Source: JASGTU01 sp963821815
Lineage (GTDB): Bacteria > Chloroflexota > Anaerolineae > Caldilineales > Caldilineaceae
DNA: 64,000 bases
Assembly (NCBI GenBank): GCA_963821815.1
Contig: CAWGFG010000006.1
Coordinates: 3,472,001 to 3,536,000, forward strand
Direction of reading: 5' to 3'
Shown: one piece after another, positions 35,639 to 44,737 of the stretch
How positions within the stretch are numbered: the first letter of the stretch is position 1
Layout of the letters: every line of letters starts with the position of its first letter
Notes under the pieces: generated by a model
The model's database searches: none
What the model was told of the DNA's origin: nothing
What the model saw: only the letters and a program-made list of their open reading frames with translations
Program-made: the position numbers and the translations under genes

Positions 35639-36715
35639 ATGACAAAGCAGATCGTCCGCGTCGGTCTCATTGGAGTCGGCATGATCGCGCAGGTCATGCA
35701 CCTGCCGCATCTCAGGGATATGCCGGATCGCTTCGACATTGTTGCCGCATCGGACGTGTCTTCCGGCACGCTGAAAGCCGTTGCCGATCGTTTTGCGATT
35801 CCAAAAACCTACAGCGATTATCATGAAATGCTGGACCGATCTGACCTGGATGCGGTCCTGGTGCTGACCGGACATCAGGCGCCGCCGGCGACAGCCGCGG
35901 CTCGCGCTGGCAAGCACATCTTCATCGAAAAGCCCATGTGCAACAACCTGGATGAGGCGGACGAGATGATCGACGCCGTGGAACAGGCGGGCGTGGTCGG
36001 CATGGTGGGCTATCACAAGCGCTACGACCCGGGTTATCGCTACGGGCAGTCTCTGATCCAAACCATGCATAGTCCGCATTTGGTGCGCCTGCACGACGTG
36101 ATCGGGCCAAACGAAGCATTCCTGAGCCACTATCACATTGAGCGCGTCGACGACGTCGATGCGGATACCGTGCAACGGATGCAGAATGAACGCTATGCGA
36201 GCATGGCGGTAGCCATTGGCCAACAGCCTGACAAGATTGTGTCTGCATATGGCCTGCTGCTCGGCCTCAACACGCACGACATGTCCATTCTGCACGGCGC
36301 AGTCGGCCTGCCGGAACGCGTGATTGCGGCTGACATTTGGCACAACGGACGGGCAATCAGTGCTCTGTTCGGCTACGCACACGACATGCGCTGCGTCTTC
36401 GATACCGCGATTACGCCGGGCCTGGCTCGTTTCGACGAGTCACTATCTGTCTATGCATCGGACCGCGTCGTGTCGGTACGTTTTCCCAGCCCGTTCATCA
36501 AAAACGCACCGACCCTGGTGGAAGAGTGGCGCATGGAGAATGATGCGCTGCAACAGGTGACTACCAGAAGCGGTTATGAAGAGGCGTTTAAGCTGGAACT
36601 GATCCACTTCCACGAGTGCATCACGAAAGGAATAGCGCCGGAAGCGCCGCTATGCGAAGGTCGTGAAGATATTGCCATCCTAATCGATATCGTGAAGAAG
36701 GCTGTACAATCATAG
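35639..36715 (+). CDS. Gfo/Idh/MocA-family oxidoreductase
   Basis: 358 residues from MTKQIVRVGLIGVG, with AGAAGGA upstream; an outer ATG at 35591 is less likely. The Rossmann motif is GLIGVGMIAQVMHLPHL (~9-25), then FDIVAASDVSSGTL and the EKPMCNNLDEADEMI block (~98-112) with the conserved EKP Lys. The C-terminal half is the usual open beta-sheet substrate domain. The family oxidises or interconverts sugars and sugar acids with NAD(P). An enolase-superfamily gene follows 84 bases on, so the two likely act in one pathway. Confidence 0.85.
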   Translation: MTKQIVRVGLIGVGMIAQVMHLPHLRDMPDRFDIVAASDVSSGTLKAVADRFAIPKTYSDYHEMLDRSDLDAVLVLTGHQAPPATAAARAGKHIFIEKPMCNNLDEADEMIDAVEQAGVVGMVGYHKRYDPGYRYGQSLIQTMHSPHLVRLHDVIGPNEAFLSHYHIERVDDVDADTVQRMQNERYASMAVAIGQQPDKIVSAYGLLLGLNTHDMSILHGAVGLPERVIAADIWHNGRAISALFGYAHDMRCVFDTAITPGLARFDESLSVYASDRVVSVRFPSPFIKNAPTLVEEWRMENDALQQVTTRSGYEEAFKLELIHFHECITKGIAPEAPLCEGREDIAILIDIVKKAVQS

Positions 36716-36799
36716 ACTACTATCAACCGAGTTATCACATGCGGCGCCAGTATAGTCAACTATGTTGCTCTATTCACATCATCTAGACAGGAGCCAACC

Positions 36800-37879
36800 A
36801 TGAAGATCACGGATGTCAAGGTTCATCATATTGAATGGGAGCGCGGTCCCTACCACTGGCGGGATGAGATCATGCCTGCCGGTTCTACCGCGCGTACGGC
36901 GCTCCTGCGCATTCTCACGGATGCGGGCGTAGAAGGTATGTCCGGCTATCGTGCAGGAGCTGACCTCAACGAGATCAAATATCAACTTGTCGGAGAGGAT
37001 CCGCTGGATCGCGAACGGATTTGGCAGAAGTTCTGGCGCAATCTGCGTACATCGCATCTTGGCTTTGCCATCGGTCCGGTCGACTGTGCACTATGGGATC
37101 TACTCGGACAAGTAACCAACTTGCCTGTCTACAAACTGCTCGGCGCCATTCGGGACAAGTTGCCCGCCTACGCCAGCACAGTGACGGTCGACTCGCTGGA
37201 GGAATACATGGATTTGGCCGACGCCAGCCTGGAAAAGGGCTACAAGGCCATCAAGTTGCATGCATGGGGACGCCTGCAAGAAGATGCTGAATTGTGCCAT
37301 GAGCTGCGCCGGCACGTCGGTGACGATATCGTGCTCATGTACGACGCATCAAGTATGTTCAACCTGTATGAAGATGCGGTCTGGTTTGGCCGACAGTTGG
37401 AAGAGGCGAATTTCTACTGGTACGAAGAGCCTATGGATCACTTCAACATCACGGTCCTAGCGCGGCTGGCTGCAGAACTGGATATTCCACTGGCTGTAGC
37501 CGAAGCAACGTTTGGCGGTCCATTTGACGCGCTGGCGCAGATACAAACCGGCGCGGCAGACATTATATTGACCGGAGCCACGGACCCGTTCAAAGGCGGC
37601 ATCACCGGCGTGATGAAGACAGCCCACATCTGTGAAGGCTTCGGCATGATGGCCGCGCTGCATGGCGGCTCCATCGCGAACTTGCATGCCGGCTGCGCCA
37701 TCTACAATACCAAATACTTCGAGAGGCTGGTCCCTGAGACCTACTACACGCCGCCTGGTATTAGGGACGCCTCCACAGAGATCGACAGCGAAGGTTTCGC
37801 GCGCCCATGGGATACGCCAGGCCTGGGCATCGAAGTCGACTGGGACTGGGTAAATAAGCATACGGTGGCGGTTGAATAA
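36800..37879 (+). CDS. Mandelate racemase/muconate lactonizing enzyme-family dehydratase
   Basis: 359 residues, ribosome site AGGAG. Capping domain first, then the barrel: GYKAIKLHAWG (~151-161), the metal ligands in MYDASSMFN (~180), WYEEPMDHF (~206) and AVAEATFGG (~232), TGATDPFKGGITG (~252-264) and AALHGGSIANLHAG (~280-293), which supplies a His/Asp dyad. The Lys pair of most members reads K-x-H here. The enzyme should abstract a proton alpha to a carboxylate, typically dehydrating a sugar acid. It pairs with the upstream oxidoreductase gene. Confidence 0.85.
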   Translation: MKITDVKVHHIEWERGPYHWRDEIMPAGSTARTALLRILTDAGVEGMSGYRAGADLNEIKYQLVGEDPLDRERIWQKFWRNLRTSHLGFAIGPVDCALWDLLGQVTNLPVYKLLGAIRDKLPAYASTVTVDSLEEYMDLADASLEKGYKAIKLHAWGRLQEDAELCHELRRHVGDDIVLMYDASSMFNLYEDAVWFGRQLEEANFYWYEEPMDHFNITVLARLAAELDIPLAVAEATFGGPFDALAQIQTGAADIILTGATDPFKGGITGVMKTAHICEGFGMMAALHGGSIANLHAGCAIYNTKYFERLVPETYYTPPGIRDASTEIDSEGFARPWDTPGLGIEVDWDWVNKHTVAVE

Positions 37880-38072
37880 GCATCCATCAGCGCTTTCTAC
37901 GTGACCTGGCTCGAGGGACGAATAGACAGCCATGTAGGAGCGGTTCGCGATTCGCATGGGCAGACGTAGTGGTGATGCAGGCGGTCGCATTTTTTCGCAT
38001 GTACCTGGGTTTGCGGTATCGTCGTTACAATGAGTCATTCGTACGCTAGGAACCATAGAAAGCTATTGTGAA

Positions 38073-39935
38073 ATGAAACCTTGTGATGTCTACCTGGGCG
38101 GCGTATCGCTGCGCCAGCTCCTATCCCTCAAAGCGACAGCGGGACCGGAAGCGCCCATTTGGCTTCCTGATGGCTCCGGCATTGTCGTTAAGTCCGCCTC
38201 GACCGGCGGCGCGTCTATTCGGCGCATCATCCCGAAGTCCGGCAAGGCTGAAGTGCTGGTGGATGAGCTCGGAAAGTTGCCCTTCCTGGCTTCGGCGCTG
38301 CTATCCGTATCACCGGATGGCAAGTGGATCTCCTATGTGGGAGACATGGGCGTCGACGATGGACGCGAGCAGTCCAGCCGCGTGGAAATCTGGCTTGTGC
38401 CTCTCGACGGTGGACCCAAACGCCAGCTAACCCGTATCGGCGCCAACATCAACGCCTACAAATGGGCGCAGGACGGCAGCGCTATCGTGCTGTCTGCCAA
38501 CCTGTACGGGCGATACGACATCTACACCGTAGCCGTACCTAGCGGCGAGACGGTCCGCCTGACCGACGATGAACTGTACGAAGTCTACCCGACCTTCACG
38601 CCGGACGGCAGTGAGATCGTCTATGTGCGCCTGAACGAAGACTGGACCGACCACGAGCTTGTGCGCATGGCGAACGATGGTTCCAACGCACGCACGATCA
38701 CGGTGGACGAGGATCTGTTCGACTACCACTATGGTCGCAGGTTTGGCTATCCCATCGTGTCTGCACCCAAGAACATCGTCATCTACCCCTCTCACCGTAG
38801 CGGCTGGATCAACTACTGGTTGACGCCACTGGATGGCGGTCCGGCGACTCAACTCAGTCCCGATTCGAGTGATCAGACCGAAGCTGTGCTCTCACCGGAT
38901 GGAAACACGCTGGCGTACGTCAGTAACAGCAACGGGACGCTACGGCTAGAGGTCGTGTCTTTGGACGGCGGCGCGGCGCGAGTATTGGTGAGCCCGGATC
39001 AGGGCGTTGTCAGCGCACCTGCCTGGTCACCAGACGGCAAGCATATCAGCTATCTGCTAGAGACGCCGACATGTCCTGCCGACCTGTGGCTCGTGGACGT
39101 CGAGACCGGCGTAACTCGACGGGTAACCTGGTCCGGCGCGGCTATGGAGCTGGCGACCAAGTTACAGGCGTCGCAGAAGATCACATACACAAGCTTCGAC
39201 GGGTTGGAGATCTCCGCGTATCTGTACTCGCCGCCCAACCGTGAACCCGGCGTGCGCTACCCCGGGCTCATCATTGCCCATGGCGGGCCAACCATGCAAT
39301 TCTTCGACAACTACCAGCCGGATGTGCAGTACTTCATCCGTCGCGGCTATGTGGTGCTGCAACCGAATATCCGAGGCAGTTCCGGCTATGGCAAGATGTT
39401 TGAGGATGCCAACAATCAGGACTGGGGACATGGCGATCTGCGGGATGTGCTAGCCGGCGTTGAGTACCTGCGCACGCTGGACTACGTCGACGGCGAGAAC
39501 ATGGGCATCCACGGCACCAGCTATGGCGGGTGTATGAGCATGAGCGCGGTTGCCTTTGCACCGGGCGTATTCAAGGCTTCCGTGCCGCACGCCGGCTACG
39601 GCGACTGGCTGGGTTTCGAAGAAGGACAGGAGCTACGCCATCGCCAGTTGATGAAGTACGAGTTTGGCGACGTGGACGAGAACCGCGAGGTGTACATCCG
39701 TTGTTCGCCCATCTACAAGCTGCGGGATGCGACGACGCCGGTCTTCCTGGTGCATGGCGAGGGCATGCCGCCTCGTTCGGATGCATCGCTGAAGTTTGCT
39801 CGCGCCTTGGAGATGGACTACAAGACCTACGAATACAAGATCTATCCAAATAACAGCTATTATGTTTTCTCGGTGGAAGGACAACTGGAGATGCTGCCAG
39901 ACATCGCGGACTTCCTGGACCGTTACCTGCGGTAG
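38073..39935 (+). CDS. S9 (prolyl oligopeptidase)-family protein lacking recognisable triad Asp and His
   Basis: 620 residues. A TolB/WD40-like propeller fills the first ~370 residues (SPDGKWISYVGD, FTPDGSEIVYVRL, LSPDGNTLAYVSN, WSPDGKHISYLLE). An alpha/beta-hydrolase domain follows, with the oxyanion region IAHGGPTMQFFDN, the NIRGSSGYG block and the nucleophile elbow GTSYGGCMS (Ser ~483). At the usual Asp position the sequence reads LVHGEGMPPRSDAS instead of HG-x-x-D-x-x-V, and at the usual GEGHG the chain reads YPNNSYYVFSVEG. Triad Asp and His are therefore missing or displaced. No signal peptide is seen. It may be a non-peptidase or pseudoenzyme. Confidence 0.8.
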   Translation: MKPCDVYLGGVSLRQLLSLKATAGPEAPIWLPDGSGIVVKSASTGGASIRRIIPKSGKAEVLVDELGKLPFLASALLSVSPDGKWISYVGDMGVDDGREQSSRVEIWLVPLDGGPKRQLTRIGANINAYKWAQDGSAIVLSANLYGRYDIYTVAVPSGETVRLTDDELYEVYPTFTPDGSEIVYVRLNEDWTDHELVRMANDGSNARTITVDEDLFDYHYGRRFGYPIVSAPKNIVIYPSHRSGWINYWLTPLDGGPATQLSPDSSDQTEAVLSPDGNTLAYVSNSNGTLRLEVVSLDGGAARVLVSPDQGVVSAPAWSPDGKHISYLLETPTCPADLWLVDVETGVTRRVTWSGAAMELATKLQASQKITYTSFDGLEISAYLYSPPNREPGVRYPGLIIAHGGPTMQFFDNYQPDVQYFIRRGYVVLQPNIRGSSGYGKMFEDANNQDWGHGDLRDVLAGVEYLRTLDYVDGENMGIHGTSYGGCMSMSAVAFAPGVFKASVPHAGYGDWLGFEEGQELRHRQLMKYEFGDVDENREVYIRCSPIYKLRDATTPVFLVHGEGMPPRSDASLKFARALEMDYKTYEYKIYPNNSYYVFSVEGQLEMLPDIADFLDRYLR

Positions 39936-40105
39936 CATTTATTGCAGACAAGCATAGTGGACTGCGTGAAGGGATGGACGCTCTCGTGCACGTGCCGATA
40001 GCTTGAGTTCCGCTAACAAACAGGACGCCCAAAGCTGATATGCTAGGACGTCCTTTGCATTTCACCTGCTGTTCAACTACTAATCACATCATCATACGGT
40101 TTGCG

Positions 40106-41417
40106 CTACGCGGCTACCGACTCCACAACTTGCGGCAAGACGGCGTCATCCTCCAACAACTGCCCTAAAAGGACGTCGGTATCCAACTCACGCGGCTGCA
40201 CACCCTTTTGTACAGCCAATGCCGCAGCAGTGCCGGCTGCCTGCCCCGTCATCATAGCCGGTGGGATGAGGCGAATGGAATGAATCAGCCCGCTATCCAC
40301 GCTGATACAGCGCCCGCCCATGAGCAGCCCATCCGTCTCCACGGGAACAAGCGACCGATAGGGAACTTCCAAATGGCTGCCATTGCGAAAAGACGTTCCG
40401 GTGATCCCGATGGCGTCGTCGAAGTGCGCGCCCTCTTCCAGCTCGGCACGCGTCAAGTTGTGGACGCCGGTGACGCGGCGGCTGTCGCGCACGCCTAGCT
40501 GGCTAGCGAATGAAAGCAGCATGACGTTTTCGTAGCCGGGCATATTGCGCCGGTAAAACTCCAGGCCCACCATGATGCGCTTGCGCAGTTCAACTTCTGC
40601 AAAGGAAAGCGTCTCCACATCTACGGCATCCAACTCACCGTAGAATGGATCGCCGTTGGGATAGGGTCGGGGCTCGGTTCCTTCCGGATTGGCGAGTCCC
40701 AGTATGTTGACCCAGTAGACGCCGGCATCGCTGTAGGGCGTAGGGCCGCAGCTGATGGGAACGCCGCCTAGAGCCTCCAGTTCCTCGCGCAGTGCGTGGG
40801 ACGCCTGAGGGTTCTGCTTACGAAATTGCCTGTGCCGGGGCAGGTCCACGCCGCCCACTTTCAGGTTGAGACCAATGCGCATGGTGAATTTCTCAAACGG
40901 CGCACCTGCCAGTGCGGCGATATCTCCGTCTCCCGTCGCGTCGACAACTACCTTCGCCAGGATAGCCTGGCGCCCGGACTTGCTTTCAACGATGACGCCC
41001 TTCACATTGTTGTCTTCGACGATAGCCTCGACCGCCCAAGAATGGAGCCGTAACGTGACGCCGGACTCCATGCAGAGGTCGTCGCAGACGACTTTGAGCA
41101 GTTCCGAGTCGGCATGCAGCCGGGTCGGCTTCTCTTCGGCTAGTCCGCTAAGCGCCTGCAGCCGCTCCATTGACTCCCAAAAGATACCGCCGATGCAACG
41201 CTGGCCTTTTGAGTCGAATAGGTCGTCCATGAGCAGCACAAGGCCGCCGGTTGCCAACCCGCCGAGGTGCCCGTAGCGCTCGATGAGCATCGTGCGAGCG
41301 CCAAGTCGCCGCGGCAGCGGTAGCCGCTGCGACGCCGGCCGGTCCGCCGCCGGATACGACGACGTCGACTTCTGCGATTATTGGGAGCTCTCTGGATTCT
41401 TCATGGTACGTTTTCAT
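40106..41417 (-). pseudogene. FAD-dependent oxidoreductase with a frameshift near its N-terminus
   Basis: From MKTYHEESRELP (GGAG upstream) the frame reads EVDVVVSGGGPAGVAAATAAA, the FAD-binding GxGxxG motif, then shifts. The rest continues one frame away: GARTMLIERYGHLGGLATGG, VVVDATGDGDIAALAGAPFE, a substrate region and an ending LIPPAMMTGQAAGTAAALAV. Removing one G in the GCCGCGGCG run near 41307-41312 gives a normal ~437-residue protein of the FAD-dependent oxidoreductase group common in carbohydrate clusters. The GGLATGG loop is intact. Either real decay or an assembly insertion. It is convergent with the S9-family gene. Confidence 0.8.
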
Positions 41418-41615
41418 CAGGCGCACTCCAATCTGCATGACAATGTCGCTTGCGTATTCCTGGTTTGTTGCGTTTTCTGTGGAACACCGAACGGTTGAGC
41501 CTATGTACAGAATCAAGCACCTGTACGACGGCGAACCGTAGCACGCAGCGAACCCCTGCTCTATCCGCCACTGGGACTGGCGACAGGAACGCTTCACTCC
41601 TGTCGCATTGCCGTG

Positions 41616-42089
41616 CTACCCTCGCTCGGCTAGCACCTTCTTCGCCGCCCACAGTTCCAACTCGTGCAGCTTCTCCACGCGTCGTCGGCAGTCTGGGTCT
41701 GTACTGAATTCCGCGGCTAAGAATGTGTCCACGATCTCCTCTGCTACCTTCACGCCAACAATCCAGGCGCCGATGGTCATGAGATTAACATCGTCATGCT
41801 CAACGCACTGATGCGCACAGTAGGTATCGTGGCAGAGCGAGGCGCGGATGCCTGGCACTTTGTTGGCGGCAATGGCTGCGCCAACGCCGGTGCCGCAGCA
41901 GAGGATGCCCCGTTCGGCGTCGCCGTCGAGAACGGCTTCGCACACCTTGCGCGAGACATCGGGAAAGTCAACCGGATCCGTGCTATAGGCGCCGTGGTCG
42001 GTCACCACATGGCCCTTTGCTTCCAGCAGTGGGATTAGGTCCGATTTGAGCGGGAAACCGGCATGGTCGCCGCCAATGGCTATCTTCAT
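41616..42089 (-). CDS. rpiB: Ribose-5-phosphate isomerase B-like (RpiB/LacAB family)
   Basis: 157 residues, ribosome site AGAGG. It shows MKIAIGGDHAGFPLKSDL (1-18, phosphate/aldose site with His9-like HAG), DFPDVSRKVCEAV, the catalytic-Cys loop GILCCGTGVGAAIAANKVPGI (~61-81), ASLCHDTYCAHQC and the EHDDVNLMTIGA block (~97-108). The enzyme interconverts aldose and ketose phosphates in the cytoplasm. HDDVN replaces the commoner HNNAN/HNDAN, so a six-carbon substrate is possible. It lies upstream of the broken FAD oxidoreductase on the same strand. Confidence 0.9.
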   Translation of the reverse strand: MKIAIGGDHAGFPLKSDLIPLLEAKGHVVTDHGAYSTDPVDFPDVSRKVCEAVLDGDAERGILCCGTGVGAAIAANKVPGIRASLCHDTYCAHQCVEHDDVNLMTIGAWIVGVKVAEEIVDTFLAAEFSTDPDCRRRVEKLHELELWAAKKVLAERG

Positions 42090-42219
42090 ACTAACCTCTT
42101 CTTCTACCTGTGGAATTCATAACTCTTGTTGTCTTGGCCAAACGGCCTAGTCCGCTGTAGCCAAGTGCTGCGACTGAAAACTGCCGTCGCATCGTGGCGT
42201 TGGTTGCCGATCGTTGTCG

Positions 42220-43179
42220 CTACATTCGCTCGTCCACGCGACGGATGGCCGAATGGCAGATAGGCTGGAAGTGATGCTCCCAGAAGCCTCTGGCGTGCAG
42301 GTTGGCCGATTCGAAATCAACTGAGCAGCGTGTCATGCCCTGTTCGCGACCCCATCGCAGCAGCTCATTCAGCACCTGCGTAGCTACATGCGTACGCCGT
42401 GCATCGGGCACGGTATACCCAAACGTGATGCCCAGCGTACCGTCCACGTCCAGCAGATCGCATCCGTCGCCCCGGTTTAGCAACCCGCGAATCCCGGCAA
42501 CCGCTCGATCTCCGTCCCACGCCACGAACAATGCTCTATCGTCGGCAATGAACTCCGGCACTAGGTTGTCCTCTGCCACGGGCTGAATATCCAAGAACGT
42601 CGGCGCAGAGCGCAGGTGGGCGCCCAATGCAGCATCCATCTGCGCGATTGCGGACCGATCCACAGCCGTCACCATGCGTATCGTATAGGAACACGGCGGC
42701 AGGTCCGCTACGGACTGCATCGTGCGCATGGCATCGATGACCACGAGACCGAAACCCAGCCCGAAGAAGGCATCTGCCAGTACGGCATCGGGCTGAAAAT
42801 AGGTGATGGCATGTGTGTGCCAGCCTTGTTTCACCCATTCAGCGGAGCAAGCCCTGTACAAAGCGCGATAGATTGACGCACGATTAGTGTTATCGACTGA
42901 AGCGTGCCCCCACACCGGCACATAGACGCCAGTCGCATTGCCTTTGAAATGCGGGATGCCGCCGAATCCTGCCAGATAGCCAACCACTTGCCCCTCTTCT
43001 ATTGCGACTACGCCAGGGTTCGCTTCCAGTAGAGGGATCAACTTGCGCTTGATCTCGTCCGCCACCCCGAATTGAGGCGGAAGCAACGGCACGCTATCTC
43101 TCAGCTTTCGATAGTTGCTCGTGAAAAGTTCTGCTGCAGGCGTCAGTGTGAATCCGTCGAGCGCATCAATTGTTAGCAT
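42220..43179 (-). CDS. GNAT-family N-acetyltransferase, two-domain
   Basis: 319 residues. The C-terminal half shows the GNAT core: ADDRALFVAWDGDRAVAGIRG (~212-232), the LGITFGYTVPDARRTHVATQVLNEL acetyl-CoA loop (~249-273) and MTRCSVDFESANLHARGFWEHHF (~284-306). The N-terminal half is a weaker GNAT-like repeat (VVAIEEGQVVGYLAGFG; YRACSAEWVKQGW). A pyrophosphate loop of R/Q-x-x-G-x-G/A type is degenerate. The acceptor is unknown. It is on the same strand as rpiB with a 130-base gap. Confidence 0.75.
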   Translation of the reverse strand: MLTIDALDGFTLTPAAELFTSNYRKLRDSVPLLPPQFGVADEIKRKLIPLLEANPGVVAIEEGQVVGYLAGFGGIPHFKGNATGVYVPVWGHASVDNTNRASIYRALYRACSAEWVKQGWHTHAITYFQPDAVLADAFFGLGFGLVVIDAMRTMQSVADLPPCSYTIRMVTAVDRSAIAQMDAALGAHLRSAPTFLDIQPVAEDNLVPEFIADDRALFVAWDGDRAVAGIRGLLNRGDGCDLLDVDGTLGITFGYTVPDARRTHVATQVLNELLRWGREQGMTRCSVDFESANLHARGFWEHHFQPICHSAIRRVDERM

Positions 43180-43469
43180 CGAACCGCATTTCTACTATCG
43201 GTGGCTTGAATGGGAGTGGCGGCCGCAACTGCCGGTTAAGAATCGCATCTACAGCGGAAAGTATACACCGAGCGTTCGCGCATCTCGTAGAATGTGTATT
43301 TGTTGCACTGCTGTATTGGCAGTTCTGAATGATGACGGGAAATCGTTCATACGCCAACCGACACCGTCACGAAATGCCCTCTAGATTGCGCAGCGATCAA
43401 AAAGGGCGACAACCCTGCGACTGCCGCCCCATATCAATCAGCGCCTACTAAAATCAGACGATCAGCGAG

Positions 43470-44189
43470 CTAGTCTTCCGCTAATGCGGGCTTCCATACT
43501 TCCCAGACCTTGCCCACCAGATCAGGACCGGGCTCCAGAACGGGTTTGCCCGGCACCCAGCCGGACGGAGTTGCTTTTGCGCCTTTGGATTCTCTGACGA
43601 GTTGGAATGCCTGGACTTGGCGGATCGTTTCGGAGACGTGTCTGCCCACCGGAGGGGTTAGGACTTCATAGGCTTGAATCACCCCATCTGGATCGATGAT
43701 GAATCGACCACGGTTTTCGACGCCGGCAGCGTCGTCATAAACGCCGAACGCTGTTCCGACCTTTCCACCGGTATCAGATAACATGGGGAAGGGTACACCG
43801 CCCTCCACCATCTTGGACAGCTCGTAGTCGTTCCACATTTTGTGCGTGAAATGACTGTCAATTGACATGGACAAGACGTCAACGCCCAGGTCGACGAACT
43901 TCGGGTATGCATCGGCGACCGCCGATAATTCGGTCGCTCAAACGAAGGTGAAATCGCCGGGGTAGAAACAAAGCACTACCCATTTGCCCAGGTGGTCCGA
44001 GAGCTTTTCTGTGGTGAACTTGCCCTGATGGTAGGCTGGCGCCACGAAGTCCGGAGCCTTCTGTCCCACTTGAATCATTTTTCGTGGTTCCTTTTCTGCT
44101 GAAGGGGTTGTCTGCTCTGACACTGCATCGGGCTGGTCGACCGGCCCGCCGGTTGGACGAGCACATCCAACCGCAGCTTCTTCTGCCAT
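43470..44189 (-). CDS. Peroxiredoxin (AhpC/TSA) with in-frame TGA at the peroxidatic residue: probable selenoprotein
   Basis: Read through the TGA at 43938-43940 this gives 239 residues: MIQVGQKAPDFVAPAYH, KWVVLCFYPGDFTFV, then TGA, then ATELSAVADAYPKFVDLGV, VLSMSIDSHFTHKMW, FIIDPDGVIQAYEV and PSGWVPGKPVLEPGPD. The TGA falls exactly on the Cys of the 2-Cys peroxiredoxin motif FTFVC-x-TE. Both sides are intact and in one frame. No Cys follows it; the usual resolving site VCPA reads ATPS. A short hairpin lies just 3' of the TGA (43911-43926). Sec insertion is the best reading. A nonsense mutation at this codon is the alternative. Start: 44189 (weak AGG) or 44078 (AAAAGGAA upstream, the family's usual start). 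It would reduce peroxides in the cytoplasm. Confidence 0.75.
43911..43926 (-). promoter_or_regulatory. Candidate bacterial SECIS hairpin
   Basis: On the minus strand AUCGGC, a GGUC loop and GCCGAU form a perfect 6-bp hairpin whose loop begins 17 nt after the UGA. Established bacterial SECIS elements sit in the coding sequence just after UGA with a G-containing apical loop about 16-37 nt away; E. coli fdhF carries GGUC in its loop. An alternative fold pairs GCGACCG (43931-43937) with CGGTCGC (43915-43921). Confidence 0.6.
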
Positions 44190-44442
44190 TTCTTACCTGC
44201 TTTCTAGTGGTGACCATCATCGCCTGCGTTTGAAACGGAATTCCCGGCTTTGATGTCTGAAATGGATACGAGGTGGCAGCAACAGGCGTTGCCGCTTTCA
44301 GCACGGTTTGCCAAGTAGAATTGGCGGAGCCCGCACCCTCATCCTACCTCAACTAGGCGCAGAACCCAATGTCACATTTGAAATAAGACGTTACTCAATC
44401 CGGGCTTGTAGCTTGCGGGTGTGTAGTGTCTCATAGAAACAC

Positions 44443-44653
44443 CAGGGCAATCGCGAACCATAAATTTTCGTAGGGGCGGCATACATGCCGCCCGTCGCGC
44501 AAAATCCACCGGATAGTCAACTGCACGCAACGGGCGAGCCATGGCTCGCCCCAACATTCTCGCATGTATGGCTGGTGTCCGAGTAGAATTCGTCGAAACA
44601 GACCTAATAACAGAATACTGCTACGGGTAATCGTGTAGTCCGCGATTGCCCTG
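44443..44653. mobile_element. MITE-like element, copy B (inverted relative to copy A)
   Basis: About 211 bp from CAGGGCAATC to GATTGCCCTG, the same terminal inverted repeats as copy A at 14761-14976, aligning along its length after reverse complementation with scattered differences. AGAAACAC occurs directly outside the left end (44435-44442) and one base outside the right end (44655-44662), a candidate target duplication. It contains no coding sequence and ends 19 bases before the ars promoter. Confidence 0.75.
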
Positions 44654-44671
44654 AAGAAACACACAAGGGTA

Positions 44672-44713
44672 TTGACAACATCTATCAATACTGGTATCAT
44701 CGTAAAAATACGA
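44672..44713 (+). promoter_or_regulatory. ars promoter and operator-like repeat
   Basis: TTGACA (44672-44677), a 17-base spacer and TATCAT (44695-44700) form a near-consensus promoter. TCGTA-AAAA-TACGA (44700-44713) is an inverted repeat covering the start-site region, where an ArsR repressor could bind. Confidence 0.7.
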
Positions 44714-44737
44714 TAAAGTGCTAGATAGGAACGAATC

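Noticed and set aside
43470..43874. Separate short peroxiredoxin gene beginning at an internal ATG
   Set aside because: It would lack the catalytic site and first strands; the upstream frame continues it exactly through the TGA.
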